Source of the DNA: Mercurialis annua
Lineage: Eukaryota > Streptophyta > Magnoliopsida > Malpighiales > Euphorbiaceae
Direction of reading: 5' to 3'
NCBI RefSeq assembly: GCF_937616625.2
Contig: NC_065577.1
Location: forward strand, 26,425,501 to 26,489,500
Length of the DNA: 64,000 nt
In this document: positions 10,728 through 21,430 of the stretch, in pieces
Layout of the letters: every line of letters starts with the position of its first letter
How positions within the stretch are numbered: position 1 is the first letter of the stretch
The notes under the pieces: generated by a model
The model's input: the letters and a program-made list of their open reading frames with translations, nothing else
The model's database searches: none
What the model was told of the DNA's origin: nothing
Translations under genes and position numbers: made by a program

Positions 10728-13700
10728 GTTTGGTTTTGTTTCGTAACGTTTGTAAACGTTTGGCTTAAATCGCTAAAAAGGTGAAATAGTTGGATTTGTT
10801 TCGTAAAGTTTGTAAACATTAGGCTTAAAACGCTAAAAATGTGAAATTTATGGATTTGTTTCGTAACGTTTGTAAACGTTTGGCTAAAATCGCTAAAAGG
10901 GGAAAGGTTTGAATTTGTTTCGCAATATTTGTAAATGTTTGGCTTAAATTGCTAAAAAGGTGAAACGGTTGGATTTGTTTCGTAAAATTTGTAAACGTTG
11001 AGCTTAAATCGCTAAAAAGGTGAACTGTTTGGATTTTTTTTCGTAACGTTTGTAAATGTTTCGCTTAAATCCCTAAAAAGGTGAAATGTATGGATTTGTT
11101 TAGTAACCTTTGTAAACGCTTGGCTTAAATCGCTAGAAAGGGGACACATTTGGTTTTGTTTCATATCGTTTATAATCGTTTGGCTAAAAATCGCTAAATA
11201 GGGGAAACGTTTGGTTTTGTTTCATAACATTTTTAATTGTTTGGCTTAAATCGGTAAAAAGGTGAAACATTTGGATTTGTTTCGTAACGTTTTAAACGTT
11301 TGGCTTAATTCGCTAAAAATGTGAAACATTTGGATTTGTTTCGTAACGTTTTAAACGTTTGGTTTTGTTTCGTAACGTTTATAAACGTTTGGCTTACATC
11401 GCCAAAAAGGGGAAACGTTTGGATTTGTTTCGTAACATTTGTAAACGTTTGGCTTAAATTGCTAAAAAGGTGAAACGTTTGGTTTTGTTCCATAACGTTT
11501 GTAAATGTTTGGATTAAATCGCTAAAAATGTGAAATATTTGGATTTGTTTCGTAACGTTTCAAAAGTTTGGTTTTGTTTCGTAGGGCTTATAAACGTTTT
11601 GCTTAAATCGCTAAAAAAGTGAAACGTTTGGTTTTGTTTCGTAATGTTTGTATATGTGTGGCGTAAATATCTAAAAAGGTGAAATGTTTGGATATGTTTA
11701 GTAACTTTTGTAAACGTTTGGCTTAAATCACTGATGAGGTGAAACATTTTGTTGTGTTTCGTAACGTTTGTAAATGTTCGGCTTAAATTGCAAAAAATAT
11801 GAAACGTTTGTTATTGTTCCGTAACGTTTGTAAACGTTTGGATTTGATTCGTAACGTTTGTAAACGTTTGTCTTAAATTGCTAAAAAAGAGAAACGTTTG
11901 GATTTGTTTCGTAAGGTTTTAAACGTTTTGTTTTGTTTCATAACGTTAAAACGTTTGGCTTAAGTCGCTAAAAGGGGGAAACGTTTGGATTTGTTTCGTA
12001 ACGTTTGTTAACGTTTAGTTTAAATCGCTTAAAAGGTGAAACGTTTAGATTTGTATCGTAGTGTTTGTAAACGTTTGGCTTAAATCGCTAAAAATATGAA
12101 ACGTTTGGTCTTGTTCCGTATCGTTTGTAAACGTGTTTGGCATAAATTTCTAAAAAGGTTAAACGTTTGGATTTGTTTCATAACGTTTCTAAACGTTTGG
12201 CTTCAATCGCTAAAAAGGTGAAACGTTTGGATTTGTTTCGTAACGTTTGTAAACGTTTGGCTTAAATTGCTAAAATGGAGAAACGTTTTGATTTGTTTCG
12301 TATCGTTTGTAAACGTTTGGCTTAAATCGCTAAAAAGGTGAAACGTTTGGTTTTGTTTCGTAATATTTGTAAATGTTTGGCTTAAATTGGTAAAAAGGTG
12401 AAACGCTTGGATTTGATTCGTAACGTTTGTAAATGTTTGGCTTAAATCGCTAAAAAGGTGAAATGTTTGGATTTTTTTCATAACGTTTGTAAACGTTTTG
12501 CTTAAATCGCTAAAAAGGTGAAAAGTTTGGATTTGTTTAAGTAACCTTTGTAAACGTTAGGCTTAAATCGCTAAAAAGGGGAAAGGTTTGCTTTTGCTCC
12601 ATAACATTTATAAACGGTTGGCTAAAAATCGCCAAATAGTGGAAACGTTTGGTTTTATTTCATAACGATTGTTAACATTTGGCTTAAATCGGTAAAAAGG
12701 TGAAATGTTTGGATTTGTTTCGTAATGTTTTAAACGTTTACTTTAATCGCTATAAATGTGAAACGTTTGGATTTGTTTCGTAACGTTTTAAACGTTTGGT
12801 TTTGTTTCGAAACGTTTATAAACGTTTGGCTTAAATCGCTAAAAAGGTGAAACGTTTGGATTTGTTTCATAACGTTTGTAAACGCTTGGCTTAAATTCCT
12901 AAAAAGGTGAAACATTTGGTTTTGTTTCGTAACGTTTATAAATGTTTGGATTAAATAGCTAAAAATGTGAAACGTTTGGATTTGTTTCGTAACGTTTCAA
13001 ACGTTTTGTTTTGTTTTGTAGAGTTTATAAATGTTTTGCTTAAATCGCTTAAAAGGTGAAACGTTTGGTTTTGTTTCGTAACGTTTGTATATATTTCGCT
13101 TAAATCGCTAAAAAGGTGAAATGTTTGGATTTGTATAGAAACTTTTGTAAACGTTTTTCTTAAATAGCTAAAAAGGTGAAACGTTTGGATTTGTTTCGTA
13201 CCTTTTGTAAATGTTCGGCATAAATTGCAAAAATTGCGAAACATTTTTTTTTCCATAACGTTTGTAAACGTTTGGCTTAAATCGCTAAAAAGGCAAAACG
13301 TTTGGATTTGTTTCTTAACGTTTGTAAAGGTTTTGCTTAAATTGCTAAGAAAGAGAAACGTTTGGATTTATTTCGCAATGTTTGTAAACGTTTGGCATAA
13401 ATCGCTAAATTGGAAAAACATTTCGATTTGTTCGTAAGGTTTTAAAAGTTTGGTTTTGTTCCGTAACGTTTGTAAACGTGTTTGGCTTAAATTTCTAAAA
13501 AGGTTAAACATTTGGATTTGTTTCATAACGTTTGTAAACATTTGGCTTCAATCACTAAAAAGGGGAAACGTTTGGATTTGTTTCGTAACGTTTGAAAACG
13601 TTTGGCTTATGTTGCTAAAATGGGGAAATCGCTAAAAAGGTGAAACGTTTGGTTTTGTTTCATAACGTTTGTAAACGTTTGGCTTAAATCGCTAAAAAGG

Positions 13701-13956
13701 TGAAACGTTTGGATTTGTTTCGAAACGTTTGTAAACGTTCGGCTTAAATCGCTAAAAATGTGAAATGTTTAGATTTGTTTCATAACATTTGTAAACGTTT
13801 GGCTTCAATCGCTAAAATGGTGAAACGTTTTGATTTGTTTCGTAACGTTTGTAAACGTTTGGCTTAAATTGCTAAAATGGGGAAGCGTTTTTATTTGTTT
13901 CGTAACGTTTGTAAACGTTTGGCTTAAATCGCTAAAAAGGTGAAACGTTTGTTTTT
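10728..13956 (+). repeat. 60-bp satellite array, plus-oriented
   Basis: About 54 monomers between the two LINE copies. The right flank of the short LINE (monomers with GTGAAATAGTTGG, then GTGAAATTTATGG) recurs right of the long LINE from 19001. The landmark CTTATAAACG lies at 11587 here and at 19859 there. An empty version of the LINE target is visible near 12345 (GTGAAACGTTTGGTTTTG). Confidence 0.95.
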
Positions 13957-14299
13957 TTTTGTCAATAAACCAGAAGGAGAAATAGATCAATGAAGAAATC
14001 TTACAACAGCAAAATACTGCCCAAAACAAAATCAGCAGAGCAACAGCTCCTTAATTACAACAGCAAGAAGAGAAACGCCAAAGCCCAAAGAAAAAATAAA
14101 GTTAAACTTTGAACTTGCTAAAAGAGGAAAACTTGATCCTCTTGAACACAACTTCAGGACACGGCCTAGTACCTTTGAAGATAACAGAATTCCTCTCAAT
14201 CCAGATGTTATAGACACTAGAACAGAAAGCTACACGCCTCACTTTGTTGCTAATGTTGACTCCTCCATACTTCTTGGCAAACCAGCTAACTTCTCTAGA
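13957..14299 (-). other. LINE 3' region and poly-A tail side
   Basis: About 340 bases downstream of the last recognisable ORF2 codon. No coding motif is seen in it. Its terminal ~230 bases are almost identical to 10153-10378 in the short copy. A short minus-strand open frame at 14032-14217 has no recognisable features and is probably chance. Confidence 0.6.
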
Positions 14300-14644
14300 C
14301 TAGCAGAGAGGCTCCATATTAATGTAGCAAGCATCAAGAACACGCTTCCAAATATCATAAGAAACAATACAATCAAAGAATAAATGCTTGACTGTCTCAA
14401 CACCATTGCTACAGAAAATACATTTGGGGCTATTGGTAACCCCCCATCTGAAAAGCTTGTCTCTAGTTTTTAGACCATTACTAATAGCCATCCAAGTGAT
14501 GAAGTTGTGTCTTGGGATGATAGGACTTTTCCAGACCAGCTTATGCCAAGAAACCTGAAGGCCAGTGGGGTTCAGACTATTCCAAGCCTCTCTAATTGAG
14601 AAGATCTTATTTCTGCCATGCTTTAAGATTATATTATCATCCAT
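14300..14644 (-). pseudogene. LINE ORF2 segment: C-terminal zinc-binding RT-associated domain
   Basis: 114 residues with FSIREAWNSL, WHKLVWKS, PRHNFITWMA and a zinc pattern CIFC...H...C (CIFCSNGVETVKHLFFDC). This is the domain found at the C-terminus of plant LINE ORF2 proteins. It is joined to the upstream RT only through broken frames at 14645-15330, where WNKT..KQIW and LWPLWVNQN are still readable. Confidence 0.82.
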
Positions 14645-15329
14645 CTCCGAATTATACCCTGAAATAGAATGAAAAAAATCCCACGCTTGAAGAGTATTCT
14701 AATCAATAGCATCTGGCAGATTCCAATGACCATTTCTATAAACATCAGAAATTTTAGCATCTTTCTCAATATCAGCATCCTTAATATAAGTTCCAGGAAA
14801 GTAGTCAATAATAGCATTCCCATTTATCCAGGGATCAAACCAGAAGTTAGTATTTTTTCCATTCCCAATTTGGTATTCAAACATTTCCTTAGCATAGCCT
14901 ATGATTTTAAGTAAATTCCTCCAACTCACAGATGCATTAAAGGGCTTAGTGATGCCCCAATAGCTTAGCTTTTTCAGCTTGTTCTGATTCACCCAAAGAG
15001 GCCACAGAGAAACTTTATCTGTAAGGAGGAACCAAATCTGCTTCAAGATTGCTGTTTTATTCCAAAGCTCGACTTCTTTAATACCTAGGCCACCTTCTTC
15101 TTTTCTCCTGCCAACAACATTCCAGGCAATCCCCCCATACTTCCTGGTGCTAGAATTACCTTTCCAGAGGTAAGATCTACATATGTTTCAATTTTGCAAC
15201 ACACTGCTCTAGGGAGAACAAAAATTTGGCTCCAGTACGCATGGATACTTATAAGCACTGAATTGATGAGTTGGTATCTAATTTGAAGTTCCAAGCTGTT
15301 ATACGACTAGTAATCTTCATAGTAATAGT

Positions 15330-15605
15330 CTAGCAATCAGTAGTAGTAAGTCTTATAGAAATAAGGGGCAGGCCCAAGTAATTAACAGGGAGAACACCTT
15401 CAACAAATCCCATCAGGTTAAAAATACTAATTCTGGTCTGGCTAGGGATATTACAGAAAAAGATAGAGCTCTTATCATTATTAACTTTCACTCCAGACAC
15501 ACTTTGAAAATGAGTAAGGGCTTCCTTCATGTAACTAACAGACAGCAGGTCCCCTTGGAAGAATAGAAACAGATCATCCGCAAAACACAAGTGATTAATC
15601 TTCAT
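15330..15605 (-). pseudogene. LINE ORF2 segment: reverse transcriptase FADD box and thumb
   Basis: A 91-residue open segment with the catalytic FADD at residues 8-11, the ALTHFQSVSGVKVNNDKS segment and NYLGLPL. These are the standard motifs that follow the YADD/FADD site in plant non-LTR reverse transcriptases. It starts after a stop in the legible frame (just before FHKGC) and ends at a stop after TTTDC, so it is a fragment of ORF2 and not a separate gene. Confidence 0.85.
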
Positions 15606-15853
15606 ACTCTTACACCCTTTATGAAACTAAAAATCACTCCTTCTACCAATAGACACAAAGTATATGGACAAGTACTCCATAACCAAGACAAACAAAATGG
15701 GGGAAAGGGGGTCCCCCTATCTTAGACCTCTACCACCTTTGAAAAAACCATGGAGAGAGCCATTAATTGCCAAAGAATAAGACGGAGTTCTAACACACAA
15801 CATAATCTAGCGAATGAAGTTTCTAGGGAACATTAAGGCAATAAGAACCTCTT

Positions 15854-16903
15854 CTAGAAAGTCCCACTCAATAGAGTCATAAGCTTGCTTAGGTCAATTT
15901 TCATAGCACAACTAGACCTACCCTTAAAGCAATGATAGTCATGAACTAACTCATGAGCAAGAAGAACATTATCAATTATTCTTCTACCATGAATAAAAGA
16001 AATTTGACTAGGGTTTATAATACTACCAACACAGGTGCTTAACCTAGAGGAAATGATTTTGGTAATACATTTCAAAATCACATTACAGCAAGGAATGGGG
16101 CGATAGTCGTTTAAACTATTAGGAGATGCATTCTTAGGAATAATAGCTAAAGAAGTTGCATTGATTTGTAAGAAAAGCTTACCATAGAGGAAAAACTCAT
16201 GGACAGCTTTTGTGACATCAGCTCCCAAAATACTCTAGTTTTTCTGGAAAAAGAGGCTAGAATAACCATCAGGACCAGGGGCTTTTCCTCTTTTAATAGC
16301 GAACATAGTAGCCTTAACTTCATCAGGGGAAACTGCAGAAGTAAGCATAATAGAGTTGTCTTCATTAACCTTAGGGCCAAAATCCACAATATTAGGACCA
16401 ATATAGGTTGTATCGGCAGCTTTCTCACCCAGCTGATTCTTATAGAATTGAACCATTGATTCACTAATTGCCTCCTGACTATCAAGCACACTGCCATCTG
16501 CATTAAACAACTTTGTAATTCTGTTTCTGCATCTTCTTATCTTGACAGAGTTACAAAAAAATCTGTTATTATCGTCTCCCAAATCAATCCAGTTAATTCT
16601 GGATTTTTGTCTAAGACTGTTTTCCTCCAGCATAATCAACTTCTTATAATGAATGACATAAGCATTTTCCTCCAGAAGAAGGTTTTCATTCAGAGGATCG
16701 CTTTGAAGACTACTCTGAATACTATCCAACAGAGACTTGTGGTTTTTGACTTTAAAGGAGATATCTGAATAGTGGGATAAGTTCAGATCTTTACGCCTAG
16801 ACTTAAGCTTCTTGAGCTTCTGCACAACAGAAAACATTGTACAACCCTGAACATTGCTACTCCAAACATCTTTAAGGATATCTATGAAGTTCTCGTTTTC
16901 CAT
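15854..16903 (-). pseudogene. LINE ORF2 segment: linker and reverse transcriptase fingers/palm
   Basis: Two stretches in one frame separated by a single TAG at 16235-16237. The first has the usual LINE linker (NWIDLGDDNNRFF) and RGKAPGPDGYS. The second has the N-x-T-x-x-x-IPK segment, LNDYRPI, the FIHGR box and MKIDLSK, which holds the first catalytic Asp of the palm. The reading frame is lost immediately after DLSK through a missing base: the AYDSIEW-type continuation is legible in the next frame. It belongs to the ORF2 pseudogene above. Confidence 0.85.
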
Positions 16904-16910
16904 CCATAAG

Positions 16911-17648
16911 TTAAAAAAACTTTAAGGGCTTAGCTCCATTGTTCTGAGTATTGCTTATGTAAACAATCAAAGGAGAATGATCAGAGACTCCTGCTCCCAG
17001 AGCCATGTCATCAGACTTTCCAAAACAATCAAGCCAATCAGAATTAACTAAAACTCTATCTAACTTCCTCCAGATTCGATCATAACCAAATTGGTTATTT
17101 GTCCAAGTGAATTTACAGCCATACTTCTTCAATTCAATAAGATTGCACTCGCTTAAACAATTAGCAAAATCATAACTACTCTTCTCCATATAATTACCAC
17201 CTATCCTTTCTGGAGCATTAACAATTGCATTAAAATCCCCCATTATAATCCAGGCACCACTATTCTGCAAACTGATGCTAGCAATATCCTTCCAAAGGAT
17301 CCTTCTAGTCCCCTCATCATTGGCCCCATAAACAATAGACCAATTGAAATTCATATTCTCCCAACAGACAGAACAATGCATAATCTGAGAAGAGACAAAA
17401 ACAGTAGAAATTTGGATGACAGAAGGGTTATAAACTAACCAAATTCTACCCAAATCGGAACATTGTCTATTAGTGATAATAGACCAACTAGGGAGCTTCA
17501 AATTTTTCCATATTTTATCAAAGTTAACCGGGCGAACTCTTGTTTCTAAAATACCAATAGCAAACAACTTTTTATTAAAAATTAGAGATCTCACCTCTGA
17601 CTGCTTTATAGGGTCATTAAGACCCCTAATATTCCATTTCCCTATCAT
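16911..17648 (-). pseudogene. LINE ORF2 segment: AP-like endonuclease domain
   Basis: This 245-residue open segment is the best preserved part of the LINE. It has WNIRGLN at residues 5-11, an ET pair near residue 35 (LETRV), VYGAN, GDFNAI with the catalytic Asp/Asn, ERIGG, KLDRVLVN and the terminal SDHSPLIV box. These are the motifs of the exonuclease/endonuclease/phosphatase fold used by LINEs to cut their target. The frame then shifts at a run of seven T (minus strand) at 16913-16919, where six would keep the frame into WMENE of the following segment. Confidence 0.88.
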
Positions 17649-18920
17649 CCCCTATTAGGGGGTTCACAATCCTTTGAGACCCTTCTACCTTCTCCCTCAT
17701 AACCTTTTCCTTTCAAACTAGCATTCTTAAGGATAGTGACAAAACTACTAGCAACAACACTAACATTCTTCTTTCTAGTAGAACTACTTTTCTTCTTAGC
17801 CACAATTTCAATCCAAGAATCATTTGTACAACATTTAGCAGGGTATGGAGTATCCCTTTTTTGGCTAGGATGCCCAATAACAATAGTAAGAGTACTGGCT
17901 AAATCAATATTAACTGGATTATATTTCTCTGTTTGAGCTTCCACTTCATTCACCTTAGGAACCAAAGCTTGAACTTCCTTCTTTTTCAATTTACACTGAA
18001 AAAAATTATGCCCAAACTTCTTGCAGTGCTCACACCAAGTAGGTATCAACTCATACACAACAATTTGCTTGAATTCCTCACCCTTTTCATCAATCAATCT
18101 TTCATAATTTAGAAGAATCTGGTTTATCTCGACCTCAACTAAGATACGGGCAAAATTTAATTTACCTCTAGATATAGTGCATTTATCAGTGTAGAGAGGC
18201 TTACCAATAACACTAGCAATCCTGCTAAGCATTTCGGTCGTCCAGAACTCAAACGGAAGATTTGTAAGTTGTATCCAAACATGAAGTTTTTGGAATGCAG
18301 TATCATCTAAAACCATTCTAGGTTTCCAATGTTGGAGAAGAAATGGTCTACGATCAAAGGTAAGAGGATTCTCATTTAGAGCAATAAGTTTCCCTTCTTC
18401 AGATTGGAAGTTGAACAGGAAGAAACTATTGTTTAACTGTTGGACAGAAAGCAAGCATGATTCCTTCCATTTATTTATTCGCAAAGCTTTGAATCTTGAA
18501 AAAATTAGGGTTTAGACCAATAACAGAGCCAAGAATGGCATTCTTCCATCGATTAACCTCATAACTGACTTCGTCTGAGTGGAAATTAACAACAGCATTC
18601 CCTTCCTTCAGTGCATGAGGAACATATCTAAGCTCACAACCTTCACCCTTAGCACGATTTGAACTAAAAAAATTAGCCCAAGTATTAGCTTCCCCAGATC
18701 TATTACTTCCATTAGCTACATCCTGGTTTGGCAGCTCTTCATTACGAACTTCATCGCATCTCTCTTCCTAAAAAATTCTATTCGAGACTTCTTCAACAAC
18801 TTCAAGAACTTCATTATTAACAGAGGAAATAGAATTTAGAACATTAGTTTCTTCAGATCCTTCCTTTGAAGGGGATGGTTCTGAATGAGTCGAGTTTTTC
18901 TTCGTTTTCCTCTTAGCCAT
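17645..18920 (-). pseudogene. LINE ORF1 (nucleic-acid-binding protein), disrupted
   Basis: ORF1 proteins of plant LINEs bind the element RNA. The start is the ATG at 18920-18918, opening MAKRKTKKNSTHSE, a basic and Ser-rich N-terminus. A TAG at codon 51 (18770-18768) is also present in the short copy, so it is old. A one-base indel near 18470-18490 moves the frame from ..NFFKIQSF to NKWKESC. From there 279 residues stay open: a domain with RPFLLQHWKP, VWIQLTNLPFEFW and IGKPL, typical of the DUF4283-like ORF1 core, then a CCHC knuckle (C151, C154, H159, C164 of the open segment). The tail is Lys-rich. The TGA at 17647-17645 overlaps the ORF2 ATG. Confidence 0.86.
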
Positions 18921-19000
18921 GGCTAAAAGGCGTGAGATAGCATTTCAGAGAAAGTTAATGTGCACATAGAGAGAGAAAAACGAATTCCACCCACTATCAC
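18921..19000 (-). promoter_or_regulatory. LINE 5' untranslated region
   Basis: 80 bases between the element's 5' end and the ORF1 ATG, containing a CTCTCTC-rich stretch. The same sequence is at 10648-10727 in the short copy. LINE promoters are usually internal to this region; no specific site can be assigned. Confidence 0.5.
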
Positions 19001-19858
19001 GTTTGGTTTTGTTTCGTAACGTTTGTAAACGTTTGGCTTAAATCGCTAAAAAGGTGAAATAGTTGGATTTGTTTCGTAACGTTTCTAAACATTCGGCTTA
19101 AATCGCTAAAAATGTGAAATTTATAGATTTGTTTCGTAACGTTTGTAAACGTTTGGCTTAAATCGCTAAAAGGGGAAAGGTTTGGATTTATTTCGTAATG
19201 TTTGTAAATGTTTGGCTTTAATTGCTAAAAAGGTGAAACGGTTGGATTTGTTTCGTAACATTTGTAAACGTTGAGCTTAAAACGCTAAAAAGGTGAAATG
19301 TTTGGATTTTTTTCGTAACGTTTGTAAATGTTTCGCTTAAATCCCTAACAAGGTGAAATGTATGGATTTGTTTAGTAACCTTTGTAAACGCTTGGCTTAA
19401 ATCGCTAGAAAGGGGACACATTTGGTTTTGTTTCATAACGTTTATAAACGTTTGGCTAAAAATCGCTAAATAGGGGAAACGTTTGGTTTTGTTTCATAAC
19501 ATTCTTAAATGTTTGGCTTAAATCGGTAAAAAGGTGAAACATTTGGATTTGTTTCGTAACGTTTTAAACGTTTGGCTTAATTCGCTAAAAATGTGAAACA
19601 TTTGGATTTGTTTCGTAACGTTTTAAGCGTTTGGTTTTGTTTCGTAACGTTTATAAACGTTTGGCTTACATCGCTAAAAAGGTGAAACGTTTGGATTTGT
19701 TTCGTAACATTTGTAAACGTTTGGCTTAAATTGCTGAAAAGGTGAAACGTTTGGTTTTGTTTCATAACGTTTGTAAATGTTTGGATTAAATCGCTAAAAA
19801 TGTGAAATGTTTGGATTTGTTTCGTAACGTTTCAAAATTTTGGTTTTGTTTCGTAGGG

Positions 19859-21430
19859 CTTATAAACGTTTTGCTTAAATCGCTAAAAAAGTGAAACGTT
19901 TGGTTTTGTTTCGTAATGTTTGTATATGTGTGGCGTAAATATCTAAAAGGTGAAATGTTTGGCTTAAATCACTGAAGAGGTGAAACATTTTGTTTTGTTT
20001 CGTAACGTTTGTAAATGTTCGGCTTAAATTGCAAAAAATGTGAAACGTTTGTTTTTGTTCCGTAACGTTTGTAAACGTTTGGCTTAAATTGCTAAAAAGG
20101 CGAAACGTTTGGATTTGATTCATAACGTTTGTAAACGTTTGTCTTAAATTGCTAAAAAAGAGAAACGCTTGGATTTGTTTCGTAAGGTTTTAAACGTTTT
20201 GTTTTGTTTCGTAACATTAAAACGTTTGGCTTAAGTCGCTAAAAAGGGGAAACGTTTGGTTTTCTTTCATAACGTTTATAAACGTTTGGCTAAAAATCGC
20301 TAAAAAGGGGAAACAGTTGGTTTTGTTTCATAACGTTTGTAAACGTTTGACTTAAATCAGTTAAAAGGTGAAACGCTTGAATTTGTTTCATAATGTTTTA
20401 AACATTTGGCTTATATCGCTAAAATGGGAAAACGTTTAGATTGGTTTTATTTCGTAACGTTTGTAAACGTTTGGCTTAAATTGCTAAAAAGGTGAAACCC
20501 TTGAATTTGTTTCGTAATGTTTGTAAACATTTTCCTTTGTTTCGTAACTTTTGTAAACATTTGGCTTTGTTTCGTAAGGTTTGTAAACGTTTGGTTTAAA
20601 TTGTTAAAAAGTTGAAATGCTTGGTTTTGTTTCGTAACGTTTGTAAACTTTTGGCTTCAATCGCTAAAAAGGTGAAATGTTTGGATTTATTTCGTAATGT
20701 TTGTAAACGTTTGGCTTAAATTGCAAAAAAGGTGAAACGCTTGGATTTGTTTCGTAACGTTTGTAAATGTTTGGCTTAAATCGTAAAAAAGTTGAAATGT
20801 TTGGATTTGTTTCGTAGCGTTTGTAAACGTTTGGCTTAAATCGCTAAAAAAGATTTCGTAACGTTTTAAATGCTTGGATTTGTTTTGTAGCATTTGTAAA
20901 CGTTTGGCTTAAATCGTTAAAAAGGTGAAACGTTTGGATTTGTTTCGTAACGTTTGTAAACGTTTGACTTAAATCGCTAAAAATGGGAAACGTTTGGGTT
21001 TGTTTCGTAACGTTTGTAAATGTTTGGCTTAAATCACTAAAAAGGTGAAACGTTTGGTTTTGTTTCGTAACGTTTGTAAAACGTTTGGCTTAAATCACTA
21101 AAAAGGTGAAACGTTTTGCTTTATTTCGTAACGTTTGTAAACGTTTGGCTTTGTTTCGTAACGTTTGTAAAGCTTTGGCTTCAATGCTAAAAACGGGAAA
21201 TGTTTGGATTTTTTTCGTAATGTTTGTAAACGTTGGCTGCAATTGCTAAAAATGTGAAACGTTTTGTTTTATTTCGTAACCTTTGTAAACATTCGGCATA
21301 AATTGCTAAAAAGGTGAAACGTTTTGTTTTGTTTCGTAACGTTTGTAAATGTTTGGATTAAATCGCTAAAAATGTTAAATGTTTGGATTTGTTTCGTAAC
21401 GTTTCAAAAGTTTGGTTTTGTTTCGTAGGG
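19859..21430 (+). repeat. Shortened higher-order satellite unit (1572 bp)
   Basis: It starts and ends at the same landmark as the full units but is only 1572 bp long. At about 20225-20260 it jumps from the sequence found near 21890 in the next unit to that found near 24115, skipping about 2.2 kb. It also lacks about 260 bp present at 25180-25440. This is a deletion derivative, probably from unequal exchange. Confidence 0.75.

Larger units (their letters stand above)
14300..17648 (-). pseudogene. LINE ORF2 (endonuclease, reverse transcriptase, zinc domain), disrupted
   Basis: ORF2 would nick the target and copy the LINE RNA. In order: an AP-type endonuclease (17648-16911), a linker and RT start (16903-16235) ending at APGPDG, further RT parts (16228-15854) with NDYRPI, FIHGR and KIDLSK, a GDPLSP motif near 15710, the catalytic FADD (15585-15574), and a C-terminal zinc region CIFC..HLFFDC (14644-14300). 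Breaks visible: a frameshift in a seven-base homopolymer at about 16913-16919; a TAG at 16235-16237 where a Trp is expected; a one-base deletion at about 15890; further stops just before IMLCV and just before GDPLSP; and more breaks below 15330. The start ATG overlaps the ORF1 stop as ATGA. Protein order is typical of plant L1 elements; it is non-functional as it stands. Confidence 0.88.
13957..19000 (-). mobile_element. Decayed L1-type LINE retrotransposon (~5.04 kb, minus strand)
   Basis: The element reads right to left: 5' end at about 19000, ORF1 18920-17645, ORF2 17648 to about 14300, and a 3' region ending in a T-run on the plus strand (short poly-A tail) at 13952-13960. It has no LTRs. 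A satellite string GTTTGGTTTT follows at 19001-19010, and a slightly changed version precedes the T-run at about 13947, consistent with target-primed insertion. Both ORFs carry stops and frameshifts, so it is not autonomous. It is embedded in satellite on both sides. Confidence 0.9.

Noticed and set aside
2221..13256. Many open frames of 60-207 codons in the satellite, on both strands
   Set aside because: All are translations of the 60-bp unit, which is 20 codons long; they start and stop at random variants. No known domain or non-repetitive part is present.
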